In this document: one piece after another, positions 1 through 8,110 of the stretch
Position numbering within the stretch: position 1 is the first letter of the stretch
Layout of the letters: each line of letters begins with the position of its first letter
Assembly (NCBI GenBank): GCA_004557405.1
Contig: SFDZ01000005.1
Span: forward strand, 62,001 to 126,000
Source: Bacteroidales bacterium
Lineage (GTDB): Bacteria; Bacteroidota; Bacteroidia; Bacteroidales; Paludibacteraceae
Length of the DNA stretch: 64,000 nt
Direction of reading: 5' to 3'
Notes under the pieces: model-generated
Database searches by the model: none
The model's input: only the letters and a program-made list of their open reading frames with translations
Told to the model about the DNA's origin: nothing
Made by a program: the position numbers and the translations under genes

Positions 1-1115
1 CTGTATTTCGTATGTGGAGTTATCGGGCAGAGTGTGATGTATCCGCTTTGGATACGATGGCCAATTATTTTCAAGGGGGCTCGCTGCTGCATTGTGTGGC
101 AATGAGCCTGCCATTCGTCGGCCGTATCGAAATGGTCGATACGAAAAATGCCTGTCGAGGACTCACACACAAACGCATCGAAAAAACGGCGTGCCACCAT
201 TCCCATCGTCATACGCAGGTTTATCTCAATCATCGGGTTTACCAAATAGTGCCCGTTCTCGTTATAAATCAGCATATCGACTCCGAGGTAACCTTCGTAG
301 AACGAGTATTCCCGCTCAAAAAACAGCGACAAGGCATCTTGTATGTCGTGCAAGTAGGTCAACGGGATGTATTCGGAGAGCCGCCGCTCCAACTCACCGT
401 CTGCCGCCAAAATGTTTGCCGAATAAACGCCCATCGCCTCGGTTTCAAACACCGAATAGCCGGCAAAAGAGGCTTTCCCGTTTTTCAACAGAAATTCCAT
501 GGCAAAATCCTGAACCTTAGGGTAGAGCGGTTCGCCCATCACGCTACCTTGTTTGCAGAGCGTACGCTTGCACCATCCTTCGGCACTCTGCGACAAACTA
601 CCGAAACAACGCCACACACCTCTACCGCTGCCCGAAATCGGGGCTTTCAGTACAACATCGGTGTGCGTTTGGAGAAACCCGTCAACCTCCGTGCGCGAAA
701 ACAACTCCACCGCCGAATCGGGGACGGGAAACGACAACTTGTTACGCAAAAAATCCATGGCACGAGCACTCCACCTTCGATGCGAATGTTCACGTACATG
801 GTCGATAAACGTTTCTGAAATGCTATCGGAATACCTGCCAAGCGTTTGATTCCATCCCCAAGGGACAAGGTCGGCCACCGCATCTGATTCGACAAAAGAA
901 ATCGTTGCCAAACGGGGAAACTGAGTTTCTAAGTGCAACTTCCAAGTCCGAAACGCCGCAGGAGCCGCCACTTTATCCCCCGCATCGGCATACCACAAAG
1001 GCAGACAAGCCAAGTCGGAGGCAAACTGACGAGCCGAAGCCGGCGCTTCATACGTTTTGCTGCCATTGGCCAAAGCCAAGTCGTGGTCGGGATTGAAAAG
1101 ATAGAGTCGGCTCAT
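1..1115 (-). CDS. ATP-grasp-like protein, 3' end cut by the window edge
   Basis: An uninterrupted frame starts at the ATG at 1115 and runs off the left edge (371 codons visible, no stop). The N-terminus carries NPDHDLALAN (residues 8-17), which I recall as the opening motif of a Bacteroidales protein of unknown function. Residues 157-168 (KAPISGSGRGVW) look like the glycine-rich nucleotide loop of an ATP-grasp enzyme, and NPMIEINLRMTMG (293-305) looks like its metal/ATP-binding C-terminal strand. ATP-grasp enzymes join a carboxylate to an amine or thiol using ATP; the substrate here cannot be inferred. It is transcribed divergently from truA with a -7 candidate at 1199-1206, implying a leader of about 75 nt. 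The fold assignment rests on motifs only. Confidence 0.7.
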   Translation of the reverse strand, partial: MSRLYLFNPDHDLALANGSKTYEAPASARQFASDLACLPLWYADAGDKVAAPAAFRTWKLHLETQFPRLATISFVESDAVADLVPWGWNQTLGRYSDSISETFIDHVREHSHRRWSARAMDFLRNKLSFPVPDSAVELFSRTEVDGFLQTHTDVVLKAPISGSGRGVWRCFGSLSQSAEGWCKRTLCKQGSVMGEPLYPKVQDFAMEFLLKNGKASFAGYSVFETEAMGVYSANILAADGELERRLSEYIPLTYLHDIQDALSLFFEREYSFYEGYLGVDMLIYNENGHYLVNPMIEINLRMTMGMVARRFFDAFVCESSTGIFRIDHFDTADEWQAHCHTMQQRAPLKIIGHRIQSGYITLCPITPHTKY

Positions 1116-1189
1116 CGTATTGTGCACGCGCATCGAAACGGGAGATGTATTGTGCTGTTTTTCCAATTTGTAAAAATAAATGTTTTTTT

Positions 1190-1220
1190 TTGTCTCACCA
1201 AATTTATAAGTGTATTTTTG
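1190..1220 (+). promoter_or_regulatory. Orphan Bacteroidetes-type promoter candidate
   Basis: TTG at 1190-1192 and TATTTTTG at 1213-1220 are separated by 20 nt, a full consensus match. Transcription would start near 1227, almost 190 bases before truA. Confidence 0.5.
1199..1206 (-). promoter_or_regulatory. -7 box candidate for the ATP-grasp-like gene
   Basis: The minus strand reads TAAATTTG, matching TAnnTTTG. No TTG lies at the ideal -33 spacing, so this is weaker than most in the window. Confidence 0.4.
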
Positions 1221-1362
1221 TGCAGATGAATTGGAACTCGAAATGTTGTACTTATTTGTATTTATTTGTAATGTTTTGAAAATGAGTATGTTGCTATTCT
1301 TTTGATACTTTGTTCTCTATGTCGGATTTTCTGTGGTTTTTATGGTGTTTGTTGTCCCGATG

Positions 1363-1393
1363 TTGGACGGTTGCTGATTTTTTTGTATTTTTG
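1363..1393 (+). promoter_or_regulatory. truA promoter inside an inverted repeat
   Basis: TTG at 1363-1365, a 20-nt spacer and TATTTTTG at 1386-1393. The -7 box is the left arm of a perfect 9-bp inverted repeat (TATTTTTGC, 2-nt gap, GCAAAAATA; 1386-1405), so the same box is also present on the minus strand. Confidence 0.65.
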
Positions 1394-1415
1394 CAAGCAA
1401 AAATAGGGCGTACTT

Positions 1416-2147
1416 ATGCGTTATTTTATAACTTTGGCTTATTGTGGCACCAATTATTGTGGTTGGCAGAAACAACCCAATGGCGTGTCGGTGCAGCAGG
1501 TGCTGACCGATGCTTTGTGTATGGTGTTGCGCGAATCGGTCAGTGTGGTGGCAGCCGGGCGTACCGATGCCGGTGTGCATGCCGCTAAAATGGTGGTGCA
1601 TTGCGATGTGGTGCAGCCCATCGACGATGTGTCGCGTTGTGTGTCGCGCCTCAATGGCGTGTTGCCGTGCGACATTGTTGTGTATGACATTCAGCCTGTG
1701 GCCGACACGTTGCACGCACGTTTCGATGCGGTGTCGCGCCGATACGAATACCATGTTCGGCTGCGTAAGTCGCCCTTTGCAGTCGATTTGGCTTGGTGCC
1801 TGTCTTTCGTGCCCGATTTCGATGCGATGAACGCTGCTGCTGCTGTCTTGTCGGAGTATAGCGATTTTACAAGTTTTTCGAAGACGCATACCGATGTCAA
1901 AACGAATATTTGTACGATAGTCGATGCGCATTGGGAGCAGCGTGGCGCGTATGAATGGGTGTTTTGCATCGAGGCCAATCGCTTTTTGCGCAATATGGTG
2001 CGTGCTGTTGTCGGCACACTCATCGAGGTGGGCAAGGGCAAAAGGTCGTTGGAGGAGTTTCGGCAAGTGATAGAGTCGCGCAACCGCTGTGCGGCAGGTA
2101 TGTCGGTGCCGGCTTGCGGCCTGTTTTTGGTCGATGTTAAGTACTGA
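1416..2147 (+). CDS. truA: tRNA pseudouridine(38-40) synthase TruA
   Basis: TruA isomerises uridines 38-40 in the anticodon stem-loop of many tRNAs. The 243-residue length is usual for the family. The catalytic motif GRTDAGVHA is at residues 48-56, with Asp51 as the expected nucleophile. The N-terminal ITLAYCGTNYCGWQ fits the first TruA repeat, and RNMVRAVVGTLIEVG near the C-terminus fits the second. The ATG at 1416 lies about 15 nt after the predicted transcription start. It looks monocistronic; no clear terminator follows. Confidence 0.96.
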   Translation: MRYFITLAYCGTNYCGWQKQPNGVSVQQVLTDALCMVLRESVSVVAAGRTDAGVHAAKMVVHCDVVQPIDDVSRCVSRLNGVLPCDIVVYDIQPVADTLHARFDAVSRRYEYHVRLRKSPFAVDLAWCLSFVPDFDAMNAAAAVLSEYSDFTSFSKTHTDVKTNICTIVDAHWEQRGAYEWVFCIEANRFLRNMVRAVVGTLIEVGKGKRSLEEFRQVIESRNRCAAGMSVPACGLFLVDVKY

Positions 2148-2208
2148 TAATCCCATTGTTTGGTTAATTCCACGGAATAGATTGTTGTTAAATCCCCATT
2201 TTAGGCGA

Positions 2209-2239
2209 TTGCATTATTGCACAAAAATGCTTAATTTTG
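2209..2239 (+). promoter_or_regulatory. Promoter of the His-rich protein / TonB receptor pair
   Basis: TTG at 2209-2211, 20 nt, then TAATTTTG at 2232-2239. The predicted start of transcription (about 2245) coincides with the GTG that opens the downstream frame. Confidence 0.65.
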
Positions 2240-2243
2240 CAGC

Positions 2244-2597
2244 GTGAAATCATATAATACGCACTCCATATCGTTTTTGAACACGACACTGCGCTACGCG
2301 TTGGTGTTGGTGTTTTTGTTGTATTATGGTTGTTGCGTTTTCTCGACGCATGTGCATATTGATGGCGCCCGTTTTGTGGCGCATGCGCATCCGTATTCGT
2401 CGCCCGATCACCAGCATACTACGGCCGATTTTTGTCATTTGCGCCTGCTGAATCTGTTCACGGTGATGGTGCCGTTGGGCGTGGGTATGCGTTTTTTTGC
2501 GGTGCTGATAGGTTGGCTGCATGTGTGTGTGGTCGAAGCGTGTGGTGGTTCGTGGCATCACACGTTGGCACTGTTGCGCGCACCGCCGGCTGTGTAA
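2244..2597 (+). CDS. Small His-rich exported or membrane-anchored protein
   Basis: A 117-residue protein with one N-terminal hydrophobic segment (about residues 17-32) followed by a histidine-rich stretch: HVHID, HAHPY, DHQHTT and CH. The spacing suggests periplasmic or surface metal binding, and I recall similar small His-rich proteins upstream of TonB receptors in Bacteroidales, but I cannot name a characterised family. The frame opens with GTG at 2244, on top of the predicted transcription start; TTG at 2277 is an alternative start that would keep the signal segment. It lies 116 bp upstream of the TonB receptor with no promoter between, so the two are probably co-transcribed. A metal-related role is inference. 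Confidence 0.6.
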   Translation: MKSYNTHSISFLNTTLRYALVLVFLLYYGCCVFSTHVHIDGARFVAHAHPYSSPDHQHTTADFCHLRLLNLFTVMVPLGVGMRFFAVLIGWLHVCVVEACGGSWHHTLALLRAPPAV

Positions 2598-2713
2598 TTT
2601 CCCCGATTTTTTTCTTCTGAAGATTTTTTTCTTGCGGATTGTCCCGTCGTGTCCGACCGATGCAGCGACCGGCAATGTGCGTGTATTATTTATTCTGAAA
2701 AACGATAAAAACA

Positions 2714-4990
2714 ATGAAATATATAACACTCTCTTTAATTTTTTTGTTGATGGTGGCGTGTGCTTGGGCTGATGATTTGTCCGATGCCACTATCATTGGT
2801 CATGTGATTGAGGCCGAGACGAATGAGCATTTGCCGTTTGTCAATATTCAGTTGAAAGGCTTGCCTCAGGGTGGCACCACCGATGCGACGGGGCATTATC
2901 TGTTGACCAATTTGCCTGTAGGCGACATCACGTTGGTGTTTTCGATGGTGGGTTATGAAACGGAGCAACGCACGGTGCGTTTGTCGGCCGGCCAAACATG
3001 CGAGGTGAACGTGCTGATGCACGAAACATCGATGCTGCTGGACAATGTGGTGGTTACGGCCAGCAAGTACGAAACCAAGCAAAAGGAGGCGGCCGGCATT
3101 GTCAATGTGGTGTCGCCGGTGATGTTCGAGACAACGAGTTCCAACAGCATGGCCGATGTATTGGACTATCAGACCGGTTTGCGTGTCGAGATGTCGTGCT
3201 CGAATTGTGGCGTGCCACAGTTGCGCATCAATGGTTTGGAAGGGCAGTATTCGCAGATTTTGATGGATTCGCGCCCGATTTTTTCGTCGTTGGCGTCGGT
3301 GTATGGTTTGGAACAAGTGCCTGCCGGTATGGTCGATAGGGTGGAGGTGATACGCGGCGGAGGCTCGGCTCTGTATGGCGCAAATGCCATTGCCGGCGTG
3401 GTGAATATCATTACGAAAGAACCATCGAAAAATTTTGTAAATGTCAATCACACATCGAGTTACATGGAAAATAATGCCTACGACATCAATACGGCAGTCA
3501 ATGCGTCGGTGGTAACGCCCGACCGCAAGGCAGGTCTTTTTCTGTTTGCCGTGCAGCGCAATCGCAAACAGTACGACCGCGACGATGATGGTTTTTCCGA
3601 CATCCCGAAGTTGAACAGCACGACGGCAGGTTTTCGCGGTTTTTTCAAGGTAACGGACTATTCCAAACTGACTGTGGAGTATCATCATGTAACGGAATTT
3701 CGGCGTGGCGGTTGCCAAGTGGAACTGCCGCCGCACGAAACCGATTTGGCCGAACAACTGCGGCACAATATTGATGCCGCTTCGTTGCGTTTCGATTGGT
3801 ATTCGACTGATAGTCGGCATGTTGTGTCGGCCTATGCCAACGCGCAGTACATTGGACGCGATAGTTATTTTGGTACCAATAAAAATCCGGATGCGTATGG
3901 TTTGTCGAACGATTTGACGACTTTGGGCGGTGTGCAGTATCGTTTTTCGTATCCGTGCGGATGGCTGCCTGCCGATTTGAGTGTCGGTGCCGAGTATTCG
4001 TACAACAAGTTGCGCGACCAAATTTTGGGCTACAATCGCGACCTGACGCAGCAGATTCACCTCTATGGCGCTTATGTTCAAAACGAATGGAGAAACGAAG
4101 TGCTGAGTTTGTTGGTCGGCGGACGCTTGGAGAAACATTCGCTGCTGCAGCGGCCGGTGTTTACGCCGCGTGCCAATGTGCGCTATACGCCGGTGCCGAA
4201 TGTCGTTTTGCGGGTGTCGTATTCGAGTGGCTATCGGGCACCGCAAACGTACGAGGAGGATTTGCACGTTGGTGCCGTCGGTGGCGAGGTGTCGCTCATT
4301 TCGCTGGCGCCCGATTTGCGGTCAGAATATAGCCATAGCGTGAGTGGCAGTGTCGATTTGTACCGCCGTGTCGGTGCGTGGGAGATGAATCTGACGACCG
4401 AAGGATTTTTTACGCAGTTGAATCGGGTTTTTGCGTTGGTCGAAAACGGGTACGACAATCAAGGTAATCTGCTGTTGCTGCGCACCAACGCATCGGGCGC
4501 GCGGGTCGCCGGACTGAATATCGAAGGTAAAGTGGCGTATAAAACGCTCTTTTCCATGCAGGTGGGCTACACGTTTCAGCAAAGTCGGTATGTCGACCTG
4601 TTTCAGTGGAGCGAACAGGTGGAGGCGCAACGGCGTATGTTTCGTACGCCCGACAACTATGGCTATTTGTTGGCGTCGGTCGAACCTGTCAAACGGTTTA
4701 CCATCGCGCTGAACGGCAAACTGACAGGATCTATGTTGGTGCAACATTATGCCGGTTATGTGGCTGACGATGTGGAAGCTACAACGCCTGTGTTTTGCGA
4801 GTTGGGCGTGAAATTATCCTACGAAATACCGTTGTACAAAAACAAAATATTGGAGGTCAATGGCGGCGTGAAAAATCTGCTCGACCACTATCAGCGCGAC
4901 CTCGACCAAGGTGCTTCGCGCGATGCCGGCTACATCTACGGACCGGCGCAACCACGCACCTATTTTGTCGGACTGAATCTGAAATTGTAG
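2714..4990 (+). CDS. TonB-dependent outer-membrane receptor
   Basis: A 758-residue receptor. Residues 1-20 are a signal peptide. A CarboxypepD-like beta domain follows (about 26-105, IIGHVIEAETNEHLPFVNIQ onward), then a plug (about 115-240, with VEVIRGGGSALYGANAIAG), then a 22-strand-type barrel ending in YFVGLNLKL. The plug carries a Cys-X-X-Cys pair in MSCSNCGVPQLRINGLEGQ. TonB receptors import metal complexes, cobalamin, haem or glycans using proton motive force. There is no SusD partner, and the neighbour is His-rich, which argues for a metal or metal complex over a glycan. The stop is one base from the stop of convergent mtaB. Confidence 0.9.
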   Translation: MKYITLSLIFLLMVACAWADDLSDATIIGHVIEAETNEHLPFVNIQLKGLPQGGTTDATGHYLLTNLPVGDITLVFSMVGYETEQRTVRLSAGQTCEVNVLMHETSMLLDNVVVTASKYETKQKEAAGIVNVVSPVMFETTSSNSMADVLDYQTGLRVEMSCSNCGVPQLRINGLEGQYSQILMDSRPIFSSLASVYGLEQVPAGMVDRVEVIRGGGSALYGANAIAGVVNIITKEPSKNFVNVNHTSSYMENNAYDINTAVNASVVTPDRKAGLFLFAVQRNRKQYDRDDDGFSDIPKLNSTTAGFRGFFKVTDYSKLTVEYHHVTEFRRGGCQVELPPHETDLAEQLRHNIDAASLRFDWYSTDSRHVVSAYANAQYIGRDSYFGTNKNPDAYGLSNDLTTLGGVQYRFSYPCGWLPADLSVGAEYSYNKLRDQILGYNRDLTQQIHLYGAYVQNEWRNEVLSLLVGGRLEKHSLLQRPVFTPRANVRYTPVPNVVLRVSYSSGYRAPQTYEEDLHVGAVGGEVSLISLAPDLRSEYSHSVSGSVDLYRRVGAWEMNLTTEGFFTQLNRVFALVENGYDNQGNLLLLRTNASGARVAGLNIEGKVAYKTLFSMQVGYTFQQSRYVDLFQWSEQVEAQRRMFRTPDNYGYLLASVEPVKRFTIALNGKLTGSMLVQHYAGYVADDVEATTPVFCELGVKLSYEIPLYKNKILEVNGGVKNLLDHYQRDLDQGASRDAGYIYGPAQPRTYFVGLNLKL

Positions 4991-4991
4991 G

Positions 4992-6278
4992 CTAACTGCG
5001 TGGGGCGGCACAGTTGTCGGGACCGATTACGACGCTTTCGATGATGTTGATTTTCGATTTGTCGAACGGCGTTTGCAGGCGGATGTAGTTCTCGGTGAAA
5101 CCGTGCATCATTCCGCCTGTTTGCGCGGCTTCCCAAAGTACTTGCGCTTGTCGCCCGTATTGCGAGTGGTAAAAATCGGTCAGTTTCCGTTCCGATAGTT
5201 GGCGCAGTATGTCGGTGCGGCGTTTGCGCTCGGTTTTAGGTACCGTGTAGGCAATCTCCAAGGCTTTGGTGCCGGCGCGTTCCGAATAGGTGAACACATG
5301 TAGTTGCGACACGGGCAGTTGCTCCAAAAAACGCTGCGTTTCACCGAAATGTTTGGCCGTTTCGCCGCGCACGCCGGCCATCACATCTACACCGATAAAC
5401 GCATTGGGCATCAGCGCTTTGATGGTCTCGATTTTGCGGGCAAACAGGGCAGTGTCGTAGCGGCGGTGCATCAGGCGCAGTATGTCGTCGCTGCCCGATT
5501 GTAACGGAATGTGAAAATGTGGTGCAAAATGTGCCGATGCGGCAACGTATGCTATGATGTCGTCGGTCAGCAGGTTGGGCTCGATGCTTGATATGCGGTA
5601 ACGCACGCCGTCGAGTTGGTCGAGGGCGGCGATGAGCCCTAAAAATGTTTCGCCGGTCGAACGCCCGAAATCGCCGGTGTTCACTCCTGTCAGCACTATC
5701 TCTTTGGCTCCGTCGGCAATGGCACGCCGTGCCACGGCCACGGTGTCGGCTATCGAGGCGTTGCGGCTGCGCCCGCGCGCAAACGGTATGGTGCAATAGG
5801 TGCAGTAATAGTCGCAACCGTCCTGCACTTTCAGAAAATGACGCGTACGGTCGTCGGCACTGCATATTGGCTCGAAAGTGCGTATTTGCGCCGTTTTGAC
5901 CGTGTGAATTTCGGCAATCGATTTGCTCGTGAAGGCCGACAAGAATGTTTCGATGTCGAATTTCTCGTTTGCGCCCAACACCAAATCGACGCCATCGATG
6001 GCAGCCACTTCGTGCGGTTTCAGTTGCGCGTAGCAGCCGGTAACGACTATGAAAGCGTGCGGATGTTGCGCCCGCAAACGATGTATCGCTTGGCGTCCTT
6101 TGTGGTCGGCGGTGTCGGTTACCGAACAGGTGTTGACGATGCAGATGTCGGCCGGCTCGCCCGCTTGGGCACGTCGGCAACCGGCAGCCAACAGCATTTT
6201 GCCGATGGCCGACGACTCGGCAAAGTTCAACTTGCAGCCGAGGGTCTGAAATACGATGCTTTTCCCTGCTAATTCCAT
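4992..6278 (-). CDS. mtaB: tRNA t6A37 methylthiotransferase MtaB
   Basis: A radical-SAM enzyme that converts t6A37 to ms2t6A37 in ANN-decoding tRNAs. The 428-residue product has the N-terminal UPF0004 cysteines (TLGCKLN, NTCSVTD, VTGCYAQ), the radical-SAM cluster motif CDYYCTYC, and a C-terminal TRAM-like region. The phrase GVDLVLGANEKFDIE is more like MtaB than MiaB. I start it at the ATG at 6278: the frame extends upstream to a TTG at 6299, but that codon lies inside the -7 box (6297-6304). It converges with the TonB receptor gene, with a single base between the stops. Confidence 0.93.
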   Translation of the reverse strand: MELAGKSIVFQTLGCKLNFAESSAIGKMLLAAGCRRAQAGEPADICIVNTCSVTDTADHKGRQAIHRLRAQHPHAFIVVTGCYAQLKPHEVAAIDGVDLVLGANEKFDIETFLSAFTSKSIAEIHTVKTAQIRTFEPICSADDRTRHFLKVQDGCDYYCTYCTIPFARGRSRNASIADTVAVARRAIADGAKEIVLTGVNTGDFGRSTGETFLGLIAALDQLDGVRYRISSIEPNLLTDDIIAYVAASAHFAPHFHIPLQSGSDDILRLMHRRYDTALFARKIETIKALMPNAFIGVDVMAGVRGETAKHFGETQRFLEQLPVSQLHVFTYSERAGTKALEIAYTVPKTERKRRTDILRQLSERKLTDFYHSQYGRQAQVLWEAAQTGGMMHGFTENYIRLQTPFDKSKINIIESVVIGPDNCAAPRS

Positions 6279-6296
6279 GTCGTTGTGTTGCGACTG

Positions 6297-6304
6297 CAAA
6301 TTTA
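6297..6304 (-). promoter_or_regulatory. mtaB -7 box
   Basis: The minus strand reads TAAATTTG. The predicted transcription start near 6290 decides the ATG at 6278 over upstream codons. Confidence 0.6.
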
Positions 6305-6320
6305 CGCATTTTTGGCGACT

Positions 6321-6353
6321 AAAAAAAACGTCGGCAGGTTTTTGCTGCCGACG
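6321..6353 (-). terminator. Intrinsic terminator of the endonuclease I gene
   Basis: A perfect 9-bp stem (CGTCGGCAG 6329-6337 with CTGCCGACG 6345-6353, 7-nt loop) is followed on the minus strand by eight T. It lies between the endonuclease stop and the mtaB promoter. Confidence 0.9.
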
Positions 6354-6379
6354 CCTCGTTTTTTGCTCCTCAAACTATG

Positions 6380-7966
6380 TTATTGAAAGGTGATGGCGTA
6401 CGTCTCATTCACCACACCGCCTGTGATGGTGAGGTTGGCTTGGCCGGCTTTAATTTTTGTCAACGTGATGGTAACGCCGGCGGCCGCTTCGTCGGGTGTA
6501 ATGGTGTTTTTTGTCGTGCTTGTGCTTACTGTAAAAATGCTGGTCTTGCTGCTCGCTACGGTAACATCGGTGGCCAAGTCGGAAATGTGCAGATGCAGCG
6601 TGGCGGTCTCGCCGCTAAAGGTGTGCGCACCGGTTACTACCGTTCCGAAGAATACAACCGGCGTGGTCGGTGGTGCCGGAGCAACCGCTGCCGTAGTGCC
6701 TACGGCGTGCAGCGAAACGGTTTTGTTGGTTGCGCCTTGGCTACTGATGGTGATGGTGCCGCTTTGTTCGCCGGCGGCCGTGGGCTCAAATGTTACGGTA
6801 ATGGTGGTTGCGGCTACCGTGCCGTTGGTTGGCGCGAGCGTGGTTTGGTCGATGGAGAAGCCTGTGCCTGTTACCTCCAAAGTGATGTCGGCGGTCAGAT
6901 TGCTGCCCGATACGGTGAATGTGGCGGTGGTTGTGTTACCTACCACTACCGAACCGCACTCAACCGAAGTTTCTGATACTGTGATGGTTGGCGTTGACGG
7001 ATCGACCGCAGTGGCGCAGGCGGTGCAACCATCGCTGCCTACGCTGAAATTGGCCTCGAACGAGCCGCAGCACGAGGCTGTGCTGAATGTTTCGCCCGCT
7101 TTGTTGCCCCACAAATATTCCGCCAAGCACGGATAGTCGATAAACGGATTGCGGTTGCCTTGTGTGGCTTGAATGCCGTTGTTACGGTCAATCTCTTTTT
7201 GCGAAACGGGGTCTTGGCGGTGCCATTTCATCAAAAGGGCAATGCCATAATCGGCCAAACCAAAGTGTCCTGCTTCAGTATAAGTATTGTTAAAAAACCA
7301 TGCGCCATCGCCGGAAGACATGGTATAAGCGGTCGTCCATTTTATCATTGTACCGAAATAACCACGCGCAAAATCGCCTTTATATTCATCATCGGGTTCA
7401 AAAACGGTTGAGGGAACAGACGAAGTTGTAAAACTACTTCCCAGTACCGTATTGGTAATTGTAACATTTTTGGCTGATCCTAATTTACTATTATAGTAAG
7501 TATATGTAGCCGATGCAACTTCGCCAAAAGCATTATTACCGCGTTTGCCATTCACTATTTTATCTGTCGGTACAAGATGAAAAAGGTCGGCACCCATACC
7601 TGTGGTGCAGTTGCAAAACCAACTTTTCGGAATGGAGTGTTCTCGATTGTAATATTGGCATTCTTTATTACCAGAGCCCGTGTCTTTGTCGGTCATAGAT
7701 GTAAAAATGCAATTACTGTACATGTCCCAAATTTTACCGGCGTTTGCATGTCCGGCAGGATATAAATCAGTTGTTTCGTATGCCGTCCATAAATTGTCAT
7801 AAGATAATTGCTTAAATCCGTTGTTTGCTACAGTGTGAATCGCATTAAATAAATTCGCACCGCTTTTCTCATTAAGGTTTGTGTAGTAGGAGGCATCTAC
7901 TGCCCAGGCGCTGATGCTGATCAATAGCGCGCCGAAAAGTGTTAAAATTTTAGGTGTGTGTTTCAT
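6380..7966 (-). CDS. Secreted endonuclease I family nuclease with Ig-like tail
   Basis: A 528-residue exported nuclease. After a signal peptide (MKHTPKILTLFGALLISISA), the endonuclease I domain spans about residues 25-300, with YNREHSIPKSWF and DLFHLVPTD carrying the His and Asp of the fold and NGIQATQGNRNPFIDYP near its end. The C-terminal part (about 325-528) holds two Ig-like beta domains; the first (ITVSETSVECGSVVVGN) resembles 'choice-of-anchor D' domains. Such enzymes degrade extracellular DNA or RNA for nutrients or biofilm turnover. I use the ATG at 7966 because the upstream part of the frame overlaps the promoter region and is not signal-like. No clear T9SS tail is seen. A strong terminator follows. 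Confidence 0.88.
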   Translation of the reverse strand: MKHTPKILTLFGALLISISAWAVDASYYTNLNEKSGANLFNAIHTVANNGFKQLSYDNLWTAYETTDLYPAGHANAGKIWDMYSNCIFTSMTDKDTGSGNKECQYYNREHSIPKSWFCNCTTGMGADLFHLVPTDKIVNGKRGNNAFGEVASATYTYYNSKLGSAKNVTITNTVLGSSFTTSSVPSTVFEPDDEYKGDFARGYFGTMIKWTTAYTMSSGDGAWFFNNTYTEAGHFGLADYGIALLMKWHRQDPVSQKEIDRNNGIQATQGNRNPFIDYPCLAEYLWGNKAGETFSTASCCGSFEANFSVGSDGCTACATAVDPSTPTITVSETSVECGSVVVGNTTTATFTVSGSNLTADITLEVTGTGFSIDQTTLAPTNGTVAATTITVTFEPTAAGEQSGTITISSQGATNKTVSLHAVGTTAAVAPAPPTTPVVFFGTVVTGAHTFSGETATLHLHISDLATDVTVASSKTSIFTVSTSTTKNTITPDEAAAGVTITLTKIKAGQANLTITGGVVNETYAITFQ

Positions 7967-8019
7967 GGTGTGTTTAGGTTTTGTTTGTGTTGGTTTTGGC
8001 CTAAAGCCGAAAAAGCGCG

Positions 8020-8027
8020 TAAAGTTA
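8020..8027 (-). promoter_or_regulatory. -7-like box of the endonuclease I gene
   Basis: The minus strand reads TAACTTTA, seven of eight bases like the -7 consensus, about 53 nt upstream of the ATG. Confidence 0.35.
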
Positions 8028-8110
8028 CTAAAAAATCGGGATATAACCAAATCTTAACGCTTTTTTGTCGATAAAAACGGCTGTTTTGTCGATTTTTGGC
8101 GCTATTTTAA

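Larger units (their letters stand above)
1116..1415. other. Intergenic region with divergent promoter candidates
   Basis: These 300 bases hold no convincing gene. They contain a minus-strand -7 box for the ATP-grasp-like gene, a full plus-strand promoter match at 1190-1220 with no gene directly downstream, and the truA promoter at 1363-1393. The AT-rich stretch 1227-1362 could be a long alternative truA leader or a short untranslated RNA. Confidence 0.6.

Noticed and set aside
2714..2780. Lipobox-like MVAC in the TonB receptor signal peptide
   Set aside because: The residues around Cys are a poor lipobox and TonB receptors are barrel proteins; a type I signal peptide cleaved a few residues later is more likely.
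6380..6700. Possible T9SS C-terminal domain on the endonuclease I protein
   Set aside because: The C-terminal Ig-like domain lacks the usual PNP start and the G-x-Y-x-V-x-V ending of T9SS tails.
8055..8100. Repeated TTTTGTCGAT motif as a regulatory array downstream of the EEP gene
   Set aside because: Only two imperfect copies exist in an AT-rich gap; a weak terminator-like stem is a simpler reading.
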